The position numbers were made by a program, and so were the translations under genes. Under the pieces are notes generated by a model. That model was not told the DNA's origin. It worked only from the letters and a program-made list of their open reading frames with translations, and did not search any database. A DNA stretch of 64,000 bases, taken from Tachypleus tridentatus. Lineage: Eukaryota; Arthropoda; Merostomata; Xiphosura; Limulidae. Of this stretch, positions 24,555 through 36,826 are shown piece after piece. Where the stretch lies: NCBI RefSeq assembly GCF_004210375.1, contig NC_134825.1, forward strand, positions 65,959,558 to 66,023,557, written 5' to 3'. Numbering within the stretch: position 1 is the stretch's first letter; the number at the start of each line of letters is the position of its first letter.

Positions 24555-25665
24555 AAATAAATTATTATAAATCGAAAGTTAGTGCATAAAAAATGTAACT
24601 TTGGAAGGAAGTTGAAAAAAATGGAATAGTTAATAGATATAAGTATTTGACTTACAAAATTAAAAATACCATCGAGAATATATCGAAAGACTGCCATAAT
24701 ATTTTATGTTTAGAAATGTAATTTTGGCAGATGATAGTTATATACTTTTTTAACGTTTAGTAAATAACTGAACGACACATTCTGTGATGAAACACAGAAA
24801 AATCATTCGTTTATTTCACGTTCATCTCGAATTTACTGATCAGGTAAATGGTTAATTTATTTATGTCAAAGCTACTAAGACTAAAATCTGGCGTCTTATC
24901 TAATTTTGAACAACTGCCGCCATGAAATGTCGACAAGCAACTAACCGTTCTTGGCCTGCACTTCACCGACGATCGACATTTAACTACGTCACGGAGTATG
25001 TTCGACGGCTAGATTGTATTCTAATCAGCAGTCCATGCAAGACTTTCAGGTAAGTGGTCCTATTCAGCTGTTTGTGTAGGTCTCAATGTAATGTTATAAT
25101 AACCCTAGATACCTCATATTGAAACCCAATATTACCTGTACGCACTTCAAAGAATGCGAGATTGCGATGAAGTGTTCAAAAATGACAAAATAAAAACCTG
25201 AAACACTTAAAGATCAGCACTTTGGCTTACTCTTTTATTTGATAAATAAATGTTGCTTATACAATTTGTACGTAACCCTCTTACGAATGTTCAGACTGTC
25301 CCAAAGAACCATCCAGAAAAAGAGAGAGATAGAAATTTTATATTTCGGTATCATTTGTTGAGGAATGTTATATACCATCAACTCACTGAATGTTTTTCGC
25401 GCATATCAATCTACACATTTTCTCCCTTAGAGATAAGGTGATCTCTTTTTAAATGTGATTTATTGTTTCTTTGTGAAATCTACTTACTTGAGGATAACTG
25501 TTTTCAAAGGTAATTTCTGCTTGTTAATAAAATGCATTTGCATTTCCAAATATATTTATAAAATAATAAAGAATGCAAATTTCATTTAGCTAGACTAAAA
25601 TATTTGTAAACATCTGTACCTGATTACCTTATGTTGTAATTAATCAAACATTGCATGTCAATAAA
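24555..25665. other. No gene recognised
   Basis: A slightly less AT-rich patch at 24890-25050 ends in CAG|GTAAGT; it could be a 5' UTR exon but has no coding frame or partner exon. Confidence 0.5.
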
Positions 25666-25938
25666 GGCCCGGTATGACCAGGTGATTGAGGCACTCGACT
25701 CGTAATCCGCGGGTCGTGAGTTCGATTCCCTGTTATACCAAAAATGCACACCCTTTCAGCCGTGGGGGCATTATAATGTGACGGTCAATCTCATTAATCG
25801 TTGATAAAAGAGTAGCCCAAGAGTTAGCGGCGGGTGGTGGTGACTAGCTGCCTTCCCTCTAGTCTTACACTGCTAAACTAGGGACGGCTCGCGCAGATAG
25901 CCCTCGTGTAGCTTTACATAAAACTCAAAACAAACCAA
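25666..25938 (+). repeat. SINE family A copy
   Basis: Full length, plus orientation; head GGCCCGGTATGACCAGGTGA, tail AAAACTCAAAACAAACC. Confidence 0.9.
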
Positions 25939-26979
25939 AGTACTGTCTGCGACGTGAGCATGCCATAGTGGTGGTGTCCGCGTAACTTTAGAAGATAACT
26001 TCTGATTAAAGATTGTCACTTATCTTAGAGATCTGTCCTTAACCGTTAATACAGTAGTAATATCGTTTCACGTATTTTGTTTTAAAATTTGCCTTAATTT
26101 GCGTAAAAAAGTCTATAGGGATAGTTTGATGACGTAATAATAGGTAAGAAAACTACAATTTATAATTATAAGGAATAATTTTATTGACGGTGGAACATAT
26201 TATATATTTTGACGGAACATCTGTCAGTCTTTCTTATGCTTATGAATCACAAAGAAACAAACAATCTCTAGGTTATTCTTCTATGTATAACTATAATTCT
26301 GGATACTTGGATTTTTTTTGTGACTACAATTTAATTTAAATCAGTTTTCTTGGAACGTGATATTGTAAATCATGTTATGCTGGTTATATTTTTTAATATA
26401 ATAATGTATTGTCGTAGGCTCTCTTTTTAATAGTTTAATTTACATGCTATCTGTTATCTGCTGGAGAGTTTTTATTGCGTGGTGTAGTGATTATGCGTGA
26501 CGCCGTGAAATTTCATTTCTAGATCTGGTTTGACGTCTCGTGAGAATTCTGGAAGAATATCATATTAGCACACAAGTTTACTTTAGCAAGTTTGTGAATC
26601 AGTTAACTAGACAGTGAGTTAGTCAATTAAAAGTCTCTAGGTAAACAGCCATTTTGGATTTGTGTTATAGGTACAAGAGGAAATTTTAAAAAGATTTTTA
26701 TTTGTGAGTTAGGTCTATCGCTTGGTTATCTTTAGTTCGTTAAACAGTAAAAGTTGTAAAAGTTTCTGTTGAAGTAATAAAATTGTATACTTTTTGTTAA
26801 ATGGACTGGACTTTGCATTATTTTTACCGGAAAATAAAAAATAATCCATTCAACGATAAAGAAGCCGTTACAACACAATTAATTATTTTTTAATTGATTT
26901 TCCTGACTAAAATGTTGATGTTGTTATTCATAAACTACGAGCTTAATGGAGAAAAGAGTGAAGACGATTCGACGCTGAC

Positions 26980-27215
26980 TGGGCCCGGCATGGCCAAGTG
27001 GGTTAAGGCGTTCGACTAGTAATCTGAGGATGTATGGTTTGAATCCCCTTCGCACCAAACATGCTCGCCCTTTCAACTGTGGGGGCATTATAATGTGACG
27101 GTCAATTTCCAATATTCGTTGGTAACAGAGTGGCCCAAGAGTTGGCGGTGGGTGTTGATGACTAGCTGTCTTCTCTCTAGTCTTCCACTGCGAAATTAGG
27201 AACGGCTAGCGCAAA
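26980..27215 (+). repeat. SINE family A, tail truncated
   Basis: Head is good (GGCCCGGCATGGCCAAGTGG); ends at GGCTAGCGCAAACATTATCT without the usual tail. Confidence 0.85.
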
Positions 27216-27361
27216 CATTATCTGTAGAACACTTAACCTTTCCCGAACTTCTTGTGAAACCTGTGAAGAACTGTTGAAATAACGAACCAGAATCTCTGAA
27301 TGTGTGCTCGTGTTGAGATGGAAACGAGGTGGAATTCAATGATAACCTACAAGTGTAAAGC

Positions 27362-27668
27362 AGTGGGTGATGCTTCGTCCTTTTAGTTTGGTTTGGTTTG
27401 TTTTGAATTTCGTACAGAGCTACACGAGGGCTATCTGCGCTAGCCGTCCCTAATCTAGCAGTGTAAGACTAGAGTGAAGGCAACTAGTCATCACCACTGA
27501 CCGCCAACTCTTGAGCTACTCTTTTACCAATGAATAGTGGGATTGACCGGAACATATATAACGCCCCCACGGCTGAAAGGGCGAGTATGTTTGGTGCTAC
27601 GGGGATTCGAACCCGCGACCCTCAGATTACGAATCCTACGTTTTAACTCACCTGGCCATGCCGGGCCC
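27362..27668 (-). repeat. SINE family A with extended tail flank
   Basis: Minus orientation, SINE proper about 27389-27668. The preceding GTGGGTGATGCTTCGTCCTT and TTAGTTTGGTTTGG run also precedes the SINE at 63608. Confidence 0.88.
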
Positions 27669-28370
27669 ATGTGTAACGTAGTTAAGTGTTTGAGGTATTA
27701 TAAGCGTAGCTGGTGTGAAATGGATCTCGATGGCACACCAGTTGCTCAATATACTTAAATACTCTGCCACTGAGTCAGAGATTACTTGGTAATTATTTGT
27801 GCTCGATCATATTGTATCAGTTTGTCTTTTACAAAAAACAAGTTTAATGCACAGACTTGTACGGTGAGCTTCTTATAGATCATGTATCTAAAAATGGGAA
27901 AATGTAACTAACTGTCAGTTACTCTACATTGATGAAGCAGGCATGATCTCTAGAGAAAAACAAATGAGCTAGAAATAATTCAGATTAACAGTTCGCTCTC
28001 TCTCTCTCTCATAGTTATTTGGGTATTTGTGTTTATATATCCGGGAGGGTCAGGTTTCGTTAACCTCTTCCTCCTTCCTTTGTATTTCTTTTTGCAACTG
28101 TCAAATGTATTTATATATTGCACACGGGGACCAGAGTAACAATCACTTACTCAGGCCCCTATCAGGGCAATGTCCATACACTATCTATACATACACTTGG
28201 TGCAAATAAATCATTTCTCTTTACAGTTCCATAATAATTTGCACTATCATTCGATATGTATTAACCATAAAGCATACATGTAAATCCCTTTCAATGTTTA
28301 TTAGCTAACCCCTAAACCAATGTGGATTCTAGTTTATAGGTGGCCTTTCTGTTTTACTTGGAAATATATA

Positions 28371-29725
28371 CAGGGTGAGCCAAAAGTAGGTGGACAGCAT
28401 TTGGAATAGGTTTATGTATCGGTTATATTAATGCAATTATATATTATAACTATGTTGCAACTATATTATTTGTGTTATATAATTACAATTTTATAATTAC
28501 ATTTGTTTTAATTTAATCTGTTTTCTTTTTTTTTAGATTGTTAATAGAACCCATAATGTCAAATACTTTAAATACAGATAAAAGAATATGGGTGTTAAAA
28601 GAGTATTGGAAATCTCAAAATACTGAAACCGTAAGGAGAAAGTGGGTTGAAACATTTGATACTCCAGCTCCAAAAAAGACAAACCATTTACCGTATCCGT
28701 GACAAATTCGACGCCACTGGCTCAATCCTTAATGCTGCTAAAACTGGTCGACCCAAAACAGTCTGTACAGAGAATAATAAGCAACGTGTTGCCGATGCAT
28801 TTGTTCAAAGTCCAAACAAATCCACCAGAAGAGCTTCTATGGAATTGAACATACCACAAACCTCTATTAGGCGAATTATAACGCAAATTGGGTTGAAACC
28901 CTATCGACCACAACTAATTCATGGCTTATTGGAGATGATCCAGACAGGCGACTGCAATTTAGTGAAATTATGCTGAACAAGATTGAAGAAAACCCAGGAA
29001 TGTTAGATAACATTGTGTGGAGTGATGAAGCTTCTTTTAAATTATCCGGTCGTGTCAATAGACATAATTATGTTTACTGGTATAGTGAGAACATGCATTT
29101 AACATTAGAACAACAGCTAAATCAGCCTGGTGTCAATGTTTGGGGTGGTATTTCAAGTTCTGGTGTTTATGGACCATTTTTTTTGGACGGAACAATTACA
29201 GGAGATAAGTATCTCGAAATTCTAAGGAATCAAGTTGTTCCCCAGTTACAGCAACAACCTAATTTACATGACTTTTATTTTCAACAAGATGGGGCCCTCC
29301 ACATTATTCAAAGGAGTTCGTGAGTATCTTGATGAAACATTTCCATTGAAATGGATTGGTCGAAGAGGTCCAATCGATTGGCCGGCACGTTCACTGGACT
29401 TGACCCTATGGATTTTTTTCTTTGGGGAGTACTCAAGGAAAAAGTTTATAGTCAAAACCAAGAAGTGTCGGTGATTTAAAAAATTACATAAGAGATGCAT
29501 TTCAAGAAATTAATGCCCAGAGTGACTTGTGCAAAAATGGTTGTCGAAGCGTAAGAGGTAGACTTCAAAGCTGTGTAAATCAAGAAGGAAAACAATTTGA
29601 GCATTTGCGTTAATAAATAACATTTTATTTTCATTAATATAATTGTCTTATTACATATAGTTGTACGTATACGTGATCTCTAAATAAATGTTTTTTTACT
29701 GTCTACCTACTTTTGGCTCACCCTG
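28371..29725 (+). mobile_element. Mariner/Tc1-type DNA transposon, frameshifted
   Basis: A complete-ended 1355-bp element. The 27-bp terminal inverted repeats (28371-28397 and 29699-29725, starting CAGGGTGAGCCAAAAGTAGG) differ at one position, and a TA duplication flanks both ends (28369-28370, 29726-29727). The transposase reading runs from ATG 28556 to about 29613 but shifts frame several times (near 28690, 28930-28970, 29310, 29410, 29470). Visible catalytic landmarks are WSDEASFKLSG (first Asp), FQQDGA (second) and WPARSLDLT (third). The N-terminal part (28556-28930) looks like paired helix-turn-helix DNA-binding domains. The mutations make it non-autonomous, but intact ends could still be moved by a related transposase. 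It sits inside a Jockey-like LINE. Confidence 0.93.
28556..29613 (+). pseudogene. Broken mariner-type transposase
   Basis: Coding remnant of the element at 28371-29725. The first frame opens at ATG 28556 and stops after 44 codons; later frames carry the helix-turn-helix segment (28647-28930), the first two catalytic aspartates (28970-29310), the third (about 29320-29470) and the C-terminal tail (to about 29613). At least four frameshifts separate them, so no functional enzyme is expected. Confidence 0.85.
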
Positions 29726-31380
29726 TATTTACTCGAGAAAGGTGTTTAGGACTATCCTCATTATATATGCAGTATCTGTCTAGTTCACTCACTAGTTCGT
29801 TTTTCCTCCAATTTTTGTCAAAATAATTTATTGTACTATGTATGAGTCTATCTGCTGTTGTTGCCATGTGTGCATATTTATGCACGAATTCTGATTATGT
29901 AGTTCTGGGTACATTATAAGCTGTTGTAAGTAGTGTATTTTGTATTGTTTGTAGTTCGGCTTGTACGAGTTTTTTACTTGCATTTATCCATGCAGGGACT
30001 GTATAGTCAATTACAGGTCTAATGTATGTTTTATAATATTATCTGCTGTTGCTCCACTATTTTTACCAGTTAGACTCTTAGCATAGTTTGTTCTTGGCCA
30101 AAGCTTTGTTTTAATATTATTTATGTGATTTATCCATGTTAATTTAGAGTCGAGTGTTAGTCCTAAAATTTTGTAGATGTAGCGGAGTGCTCCATTCATA
30201 TAGATTTCTGCTTGTGTTTTTTTACGTTTAGTTAACTTTGCGAATACCACTAGTTGTGTTTTATTTGTGTTTATTTTGATTCTATATTGTTGACAATATT
30301 CACTTGTTCTATTCAGTTTGGGTTGTATGTTCGTGGCTACTATTGTTGATGTTGGTGCACTTTTCCAGACTGCCATATCGTCAGCTAACTGTGAGGAGTA
30401 TTCATTATTTGAATCTTTTAGATGATGAATAGAATAGAGCTAACAACCCCTCCTTGAGGGACACCAGCTTCTGGAGTAAAACACTCTGAGAAGGTCCCTT
30501 CAACATTGACTCTACATATTTTGCTTTCCAGAAAGTCCAACAGCCAGCGAATAATTCCCCGCGATAGTCCCATTTCTTGCATTTGGAACCGGAGACCGTT
30601 ATGCCATAAAGTGTCGAAAACCTTCTCAACATCGAGAAAGCAAGCGACAGCGCATTCTCGTTTATTAAAACTATCAACAGTTGCATCTCTATGGTCTGTT
30701 CTAAATGGTCTGTAGTTTGTCTGAATTTTCTGAATCTGTTTTGTTCTTCTGGTAATTTTGATGTTATTTCCAGGTATGTGGAGAGTCTGTTACTGATTAT
30801 TCGCTCAAGAATTGTGTCTACACAGCTGGTCAGGCTGATTGGTCGGTAGCTGTTTGGGTTATATTTATTGGCTGGCTTTCCTTCTATATGGAACATTTGC
30901 ATGCTTCCAAGAAACTGGGATATAACCAGAGTATAATGATAGATTAAAACATTGCTGTGAGATTTTCAAATAATTTCGAAGTGTCCTTTTTTAAGGAGGA
31001 TGCCTTGTATGTCGTTTTCTCCTGGAGATTTGTTTTTGGTCTTTGTTATTGCTTCTATGAGTTCTTGTACGGGAGTTGTGTTTGTTAGCATTGTGTTTGT
31101 GTATTCGTTAGTGCTGTTGATTTGACAGTCATTTAAGTTGACTGGGAAGAGCGGTTCAAATAGTTCAATGTTATTCATTATAAAGTTGTTTACTTTGTTA
31201 TAAAAGTATGCGTTCATGTCTGGGTTGTTGTTTGTTTTAAGCGTGTTTTGATGTTGTTTGAATGCTTCTGCATTTTCTTTGTTTGTATGTGCTGTGGTAT
31301 TATTGTGTTCTCGTGGTAGGTATTTTCTTATTGCTGTGTTTCCATTTGTGAGTCTTTTTAAGTATGTCCAAAATTGTTGT

Positions 31381-31519
31381 GGATTTCGCGCAAAGCTACT
31401 GGAGGGCTATCTGTGCTAGCCGTCCCTAATTTAGCAGTGTAAGACTAGAGGGAAGGCAGCTAGTCATCACCACCCGCCGCCAACTCTTGGGCTACTCTTT
31501 TACCAACGAATAGTGGGAT
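31381..31519 (-). repeat. SINE family A tail fragment
   Basis: Only the 3' half (ATTTCGCGCAAAGC to GAATAGTGGGATT). It lies exactly between the truncated Jockey-like LINE and the Penelope-like fragment, marking a composite junction. Confidence 0.85.
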
Positions 31520-33000
31520 TAACATCGACAACCAACAACCTATCTTTCCAGATAGAACTGAAAACATTTATTTCCCCGAAACACCTCAAAACAGTATCTT
31601 AAACAACTTTTTCAAGGAATTTTCACGCAAAACTATCAACATAATTTCACAAGAAAGAAAACTAAAAAGCAACCTCACACGGAAAGATATTAATTCTATG
31701 AACAACCTAAAACAAGACAACAACATCAAAATTCTAAAAGTAGTTAAAGGCAATGCTATAGCCGTAATGAACACAAATGAGTAATCTAAAAAATGAATAA
31801 TATCTCATCACATACAAACAAATTTAAACCAATACTCACAAATCTAACAAAAACACATGAAAACGAATTAAACAAAATACTACTACAAATGAAAAAAAAA
31901 TCAGAAATCCTTTATTCTTACTACACAGGGCCGACTCACGCATACCACAATATGCATACTCACATATGGCACCCTCAAACCTCAAAAACTCGATTCTCCA
32001 CTACAACGTTGGTAAATATATAGCGGGGCATTTTCTAAATATGTGACATCGGCCGGCTACTTTTTCGAAGACTCTTTTAACTTTAAATCTATTCCTAATC
32101 AACTAAACAATAAAGCCTTAATGGCCAGTTTTGATATAATCTCTCTCTTCACAGAAGTACCAATGACTGAAGCCTGCAAGATAGCTTTAGAACATCATAT
32201 ACAAGACCCAAACCCATTGATATACACCCTCAGCAACCAATTAGCAACTCTTATAGAATTCACTACTACCAAAATTAACTTTATATTTAATGACCAAAAC
32301 TACCAAGCAATCAATTCAGCCTTACATTCACCACTAAACTGGTACAGGTATGTTGTCGACAGAATTGCTAGATTCACATCTACAGAACACACACTTAGTT
32401 TTTTCTAACTAAGTTAACTACGTTAACTCCATAAACTCCAACATTAAGTTCATCCGTGAACACGAAAGAACAAACCAAATAACATTTCTCAACCTCAAGA
32501 TCACAAGAACCGATACATAATTCAAAACAGAAATCAACAGAAAAATCACTCATACTGAACTGTATATTCCCTGGGACTCAGCACATGAAACAAAATAAAA
32601 ACTCAACATATTAAGAAACCAAATAAACACAGCCACAAAACTATGCTCACCTGATAAAATTAACGACGAAATCAACAAAATAAAACAACACTTCATTAAC
32701 ACCAACAAATTTTCTCCAAAAACCGTTAAAAAATTTATAAACACACACCTAGATCAACAACACGGTCACCGACAAACAAACAATAATAAATCCCACGAAA
32801 CAACTAACTACAAAACCTTATACTGATGCATACCATATATTCCCGATATCACAGAAAAAATAACCAGCATTTGGAAAAACTTGTAACAAAACACAACATT
32901 CTAATAAACACCAAATTTATTCAAAAACAAGGTACAAAACTGTAGTCCATACTATGTAAAAACTACACTGACAAACACAACACCAACGAGAACCCGAGTG
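31520..33000 (+). mobile_element. Penelope-like element RT fragment
   Basis: Plus-strand remnant with stops and frameshifts. Recognisable pieces: VVKGNAIAVMNT (near 31740), LMASFDIISLFTEVPMTEA (32120-32175, palm motif A, typical of Penelope-like RTs), then the downstream LYIPWDSAHETK block (near 32565) and the following thumb/linker region to about 33000. I see no GIY-YIG endonuclease, so the 3' end is missing. It abuts a truncated SINE at its left. Confidence 0.72.
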
Positions 33001-33002
33001 TC

Positions 33003-33050
33003 GATACCCGTAGTGGGCAGAACATTTTGTACTTAATTTCAAACAATCAA
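33003..33050 (+). repeat. SINE family C fragment
   Basis: CGATACCCGTAGTGGGCAGA then a short tail; abuts the Penelope-like fragment. Confidence 0.5.
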
Positions 33051-33335
33051 TCATAAATCGTTAATTCATGTTTACTTTTTTTTTGTAACCGGTCTTTCAC
33101 AAGTCCTGTAGAATGTGTTGGAGAACGGTTTTGTTCACACATTTTTGGCCCCATTACATTAGCTACAATCATTTCACATATAACGTGTTATAGATTCTAA
33201 CCCTCTAGAATACATATTGGTATTCAATTTTGGAGCATAGAAAAAAATTATGTTTCACTTATGATGCAAAGAGAAACCGGCTCTAGTTTGATCTTTGTGT
33301 GTGTGATACTGCAATTAATCACGAATGTCATAAAT

Positions 33336-33619
33336 AGACAAACATTGTTTGTTTGTTTTTAAATTTCGCGCAAAGCTACACGAGGACTATCTGCGCTAGC
33401 CGTTTCTAATTTAGCAATGTAAGACTAGATGAAAGGCAGCTAGTCATCACTCCCTACCGCCAACTCTTGGGCTACTCTTTTACCAACGAATAGTGGGATT
33501 GACCGTAACGTTATAATGTCTCCACAGCTGAAAGGGCGAGCATGTTTGATGTGACGAGGATTCGAACCCGCGACCCTCAGATTACGAGTCGAGTGCCTTG
33601 ACCACCTGGAGACAAGCAT
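33336..33619 (-). repeat. SINE family A with target-site duplication
   Basis: AGACAAACAT at 33336-33345 and AGACAAGCAT at 33610-33619 flank a minus-oriented copy (33346-33609). Confidence 0.88.
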
Positions 33620-35245
33620 ACAGCCATGAATAACGCAATCACTGTCAACAAATGACATATCCGAAATTAGGAAATCATTGCTCATCGATAATTGTCCAGA
33701 AATAGTAAATTTTGGCTGTGTGTGGTATTCTGATAAGCATTGATTTTCATTCAAGGTAATCAGGTAGATTCCACAGAATTACGAGATGTTCGGCAGAAGA
33801 TGTTTTGCACAATTAAAGTACCTTATTTTACAGTGAAAACAAGCTCTTCAAAATACCAAAATACAAAATTAAGTTGACAATTTAAGTGAACAAAGTACGG
33901 CACTTTTATTGCAGAAAGAGAGCTTTTTGAAATACCTATTAGATGTTGTTGAAATTATTTTGAAGACAGAGAAAACATAGCTTTATATACACAGAATAAT
34001 ATTTTTATTCTTTTCCAAGTAATGTGTGCTACCTCACGTCATTGTTCATCATTCCCATGGAAACATAGGGGATTGTATTAACTGACTTCGCAATAAAAAC
34101 GACTGCTGTCTATTTCCTCACAATATGTTTAACTATACAGAAAGGTTTATCACTAGAAGGTGCAGTGATATCCTAGGTGAATGGCTCAGTTCAGTATATA
34201 ACTAGAACGAAAGAAATTTAGTTATGACCCACCCAGTGGATCAGCGATAATTATAAGGACTTATAATGCTCAAAACCGGGTTTTGGTACCCGTGGTTGTC
34301 AAACACAGATAACCCATTGTGTAGTTTAGTGCTTAAGAACAAACACGCTTAGCTGCTTTCTTAACCAATGTTATACAATAAATTCAATACACTTATATGC
34401 ATAAAACATTTGAAATATATTAAGTAAGTTGTTAAAAACAACCCAGATTTATGAACCCCAATCTTAACTTTTTTCAACATTGGCAAACAATGCATGATAG
34501 GGGGCTCTAACTGTTAGCTGACAATAAAATGGCAAACAATAAATAAAAATAAATGGAAGGCACTGTACATTTATTTTGAATTATGGCAAGTAACCTTTTT
34601 CTCAGTTATATTATGCTGTCTATGAGGCTCTTTTTCAACTTCTTTAAATTCAACCCAAGTTGTTAACTCAGTCTCTGTTATATTATCTTTTTTGTATAAA
34701 GATATTTATTAATGCAATTTTAAAGAGCTTTTCGATAATCATTTTAAAATATTATCTAACCAACATCTTTCTTAAATGTAGATTTCTGATTTGCGAGGTC
34801 ACGAATTTGTGTATAAAAATACACATGACTGAATGAAAACAGCCCCAATGGACAGCATAAAACTTTATGATAAAAATGAAACCATATAAACCGGCATATA
34901 ATGATTTCTTTATAAATTAGTGGATTTTAGAATCATGTGTTATCATACAAAAATCATTTATATAGCACATATATTTATATATACAGATCATTTTTATTAA
35001 ATAATATTGAGTAGAGATTTTTCCACAATTTGTTAAAAATATTTGTTAAAAAAATTTACAAGATCGAATACTTTGGCCAACGAACTCAGGAGGCTCAGTT
35101 ACTTTAAATATCTTTCTTTTTTCTTTTCTTTTCTAGGATTATCATTAACTGGAAATTATAAACACTGGTTGCTTGTAGCAAAGGGCTCTTTGTAATAGAC
35201 CCATAAATATTTAAAAGTTTGAAATAAAGGCTGGTTCTCAATGGT
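33620..35245. other. No gene recognised
   Basis: AT-rich, interrupted only by one family C SINE. Confidence 0.55.
34228..34355 (+). repeat. SINE family C copy
   Basis: CCACCCAGTGGATCAGCGAT head, ACCGGGTTTTGGTACCCG, ATAACCCATTGTGTAGTTTA tail. Confidence 0.7.
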
Positions 35246-35480
35246 GTGGCCTGGCATGGCCAAGCGCGTTAAGGCGTACGACTCGTAATCTGAGGGTCGC
35301 GGGTTCGCATCCCCGTCGCGCCAAACATGCTCGCTCTTTCAGCCGTGGGGGCGTTATAGTGTGACGGTCAATCCCACTATTCGTTGGTAAAAGAGTAGCC
35401 CAAGAGTTGGCGGTGGGTGGTGATGACTAGCTGCCTTCCCTCTAGTCTTACACTGCTAAATTAGGGACAGGTAGCACAGG
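35246..35480 (+). repeat. SINE family A, tail truncated
   Basis: GCCTGGCATGGCCAAGCGCG head; ends at AGGGACAGGTAGCACAGGAC. Confidence 0.85.
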
Positions 35481-36027
35481 ACCTATAAAGCAAATATTTA
35501 TGTGCCTACCCTACCAGTCTTAATAATGTCCAAATGTTTCTTTCTGATCATCGTTACTTTGTGAGAATTGTTGATAAGTCTCTGAGAGATCTTGGCTTTC
35601 ATTACGCACACTGGGAAATCTGACTCCACTCCAAAGTGTGATACTTTACCAACTGTAAGATTACAAGGCCGCTTAAAAAATGATTGCAAGTGTCACGTGA
35701 TTTATATACTGATCACGAGTTTCAGGGCGAGGGATACGGGTCAAATAATTATGTATTTCCCCAAAGCTAGTATGTGGCCACTTTTGAGGATGATCGGTCC
35801 TGAATTCTGTAACAGCAAACAGATCAGAAACTGGAACCAAACCGTCTGAAATAGTTAAGATAATTTCGTTGGTTAACTGTCACGTAAACATTTCTGAATC
35901 TCTTGTAGTCAAGAATCCAGACCCCTGCAATAGTTAACTTAAAATCATATTGTTGTTAGTAAATGATTTGTGATCGAGAACTGAAACCTGGTTGTCTGTA
36001 ATTACTAAGTACGATCGTACTTAGAAT

Positions 36028-36180
36028 GTAGGGATGAGCCACAAGACAAATGTCTGCCGTATTCAACCCATTACTATATGATGCTTACAAATAACCATGT
36101 AAGATGAGTTATAGCCTTATTTGAGCACCTAATTGCCATTATCAAGTGTTTCACAACTTGTGCATTTTCAAGTATCAATG
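36028..36180 (+). repeat. Diverged tandem-type direct repeat, copy 1
   Basis: ATGATGCTTACAAATAAC, CTTATTTGAGCACCTAAT and GTGTTTCACAACTTG blocks recur at about +295 bp. Confidence 0.65.
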
Positions 36181-36324
36181 AAAAGTGTTGCTGAAGCAGA
36201 GAACCGAAGATTAACGAATCAGAGAATGTTCATCCTTTTTCTTTTATTCTTCTCCAACGCTGGCCGATCAATAAGCGTAGTTTTAGCATGACAGAAAAGC
36301 ATTTGAAAACATGCTGTCTTTAAG

Positions 36325-36462
36325 CATGACAGTATTTAGTATGTAAGGGTGGACCGAGAAGCCTGCTACTCTATGATGCTTACAAATAACTACTCAAGTT
36401 AAGTTATAGTCTTATTTGAGCACCTAATACCATTATCGAATGTTTCACGGCTTGTATACTAG
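36325..36462 (+). repeat. Diverged tandem-type direct repeat, copy 2
   Basis: Partner of 36028-36180, with the same blocks in the same order. No coding capacity recognised. Confidence 0.65.
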
Positions 36463-36528
36463 TAATATTATTCAGTTCTTCTTGCACACGTACTTTTGAG
36501 GGGAATTAATAAAAACAAAACAAAAAGT

Positions 36529-36826
36529 ACTATTTAGTAGTACTGGCCCGGCATGACCAGGTGGGTTAAGACGTTGACTCGTAATCTGAGGGTTGCGAGC
36601 TCCAATCCTCGTCGCACCAAACATGCTCACCCTTTCAGCTGTGGAGGCGTTATAATATTCGGTCAATCCCACTATTCGTTGGTAAAAGAGTAGCCCAAGA
36701 GTTGGCGGTGGGTGGTAATGACTAGCTGCCTTCCATCTAGTCTTACACTACTAAATTAGGGACGGCTAGCTCAGATAGCCCTCGTGTAGCTTTGCGCGAA
36801 ATTCAAAAAACAAACTATTTAGCAGT
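36529..36826 (+). repeat. SINE family A with 13-bp target-site duplication
   Basis: ACTATTTAGTAGT (36529-36541) and ACTATTTAGCAGT (36814-36826) bracket a full-length copy. Confidence 0.92.

Larger units (their letters stand above)
28300..31380 (-). mobile_element. Jockey-like non-LTR retrotransposon, 5'-truncated, interrupted by mariner
   Basis: Reverse-transcriptase remnant on the minus strand. Visible in order: the pre-RT linker with KNKSPGENDIQG (near 31040), NSYRPISLTSCVDTILERII (near 30820), a frameshifted palm segment with VEKVFDTLWHNGLRFQMQE (near 30600), AGVPQGGV (near 30460), LADDMAVWK with the catalytic DD (near 30370), then the thumb and C-terminus to about 29730. The last few codons resume left of the mariner at 28370, matching the C-terminal end of the other copy at 46700. 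Several frameshifts; no endonuclease domain remains. The left boundary is approximate, because the 3' UTR cannot be delimited by eye. Confidence 0.82.

Noticed and set aside
24890-25050. Possible 5' exon ending CAG|GTAAGT
   Set aside because: No open frame of interest, no partner acceptor with a coding exon, and donor-like hexamers are common.
35246-35320. Possible genuine tRNA genes at SINE heads
   Set aside because: The tRNA-like part is always followed by the same SINE body, the stems pair poorly, and copies are numerous and diverged.
35498-35849. Overlapping 63- and 85-codon frames beside a truncated SINE
   Set aside because: Neither shows a known domain; they are opposite-strand readings of the same DNA and one may be an unrecognised repeat remnant.
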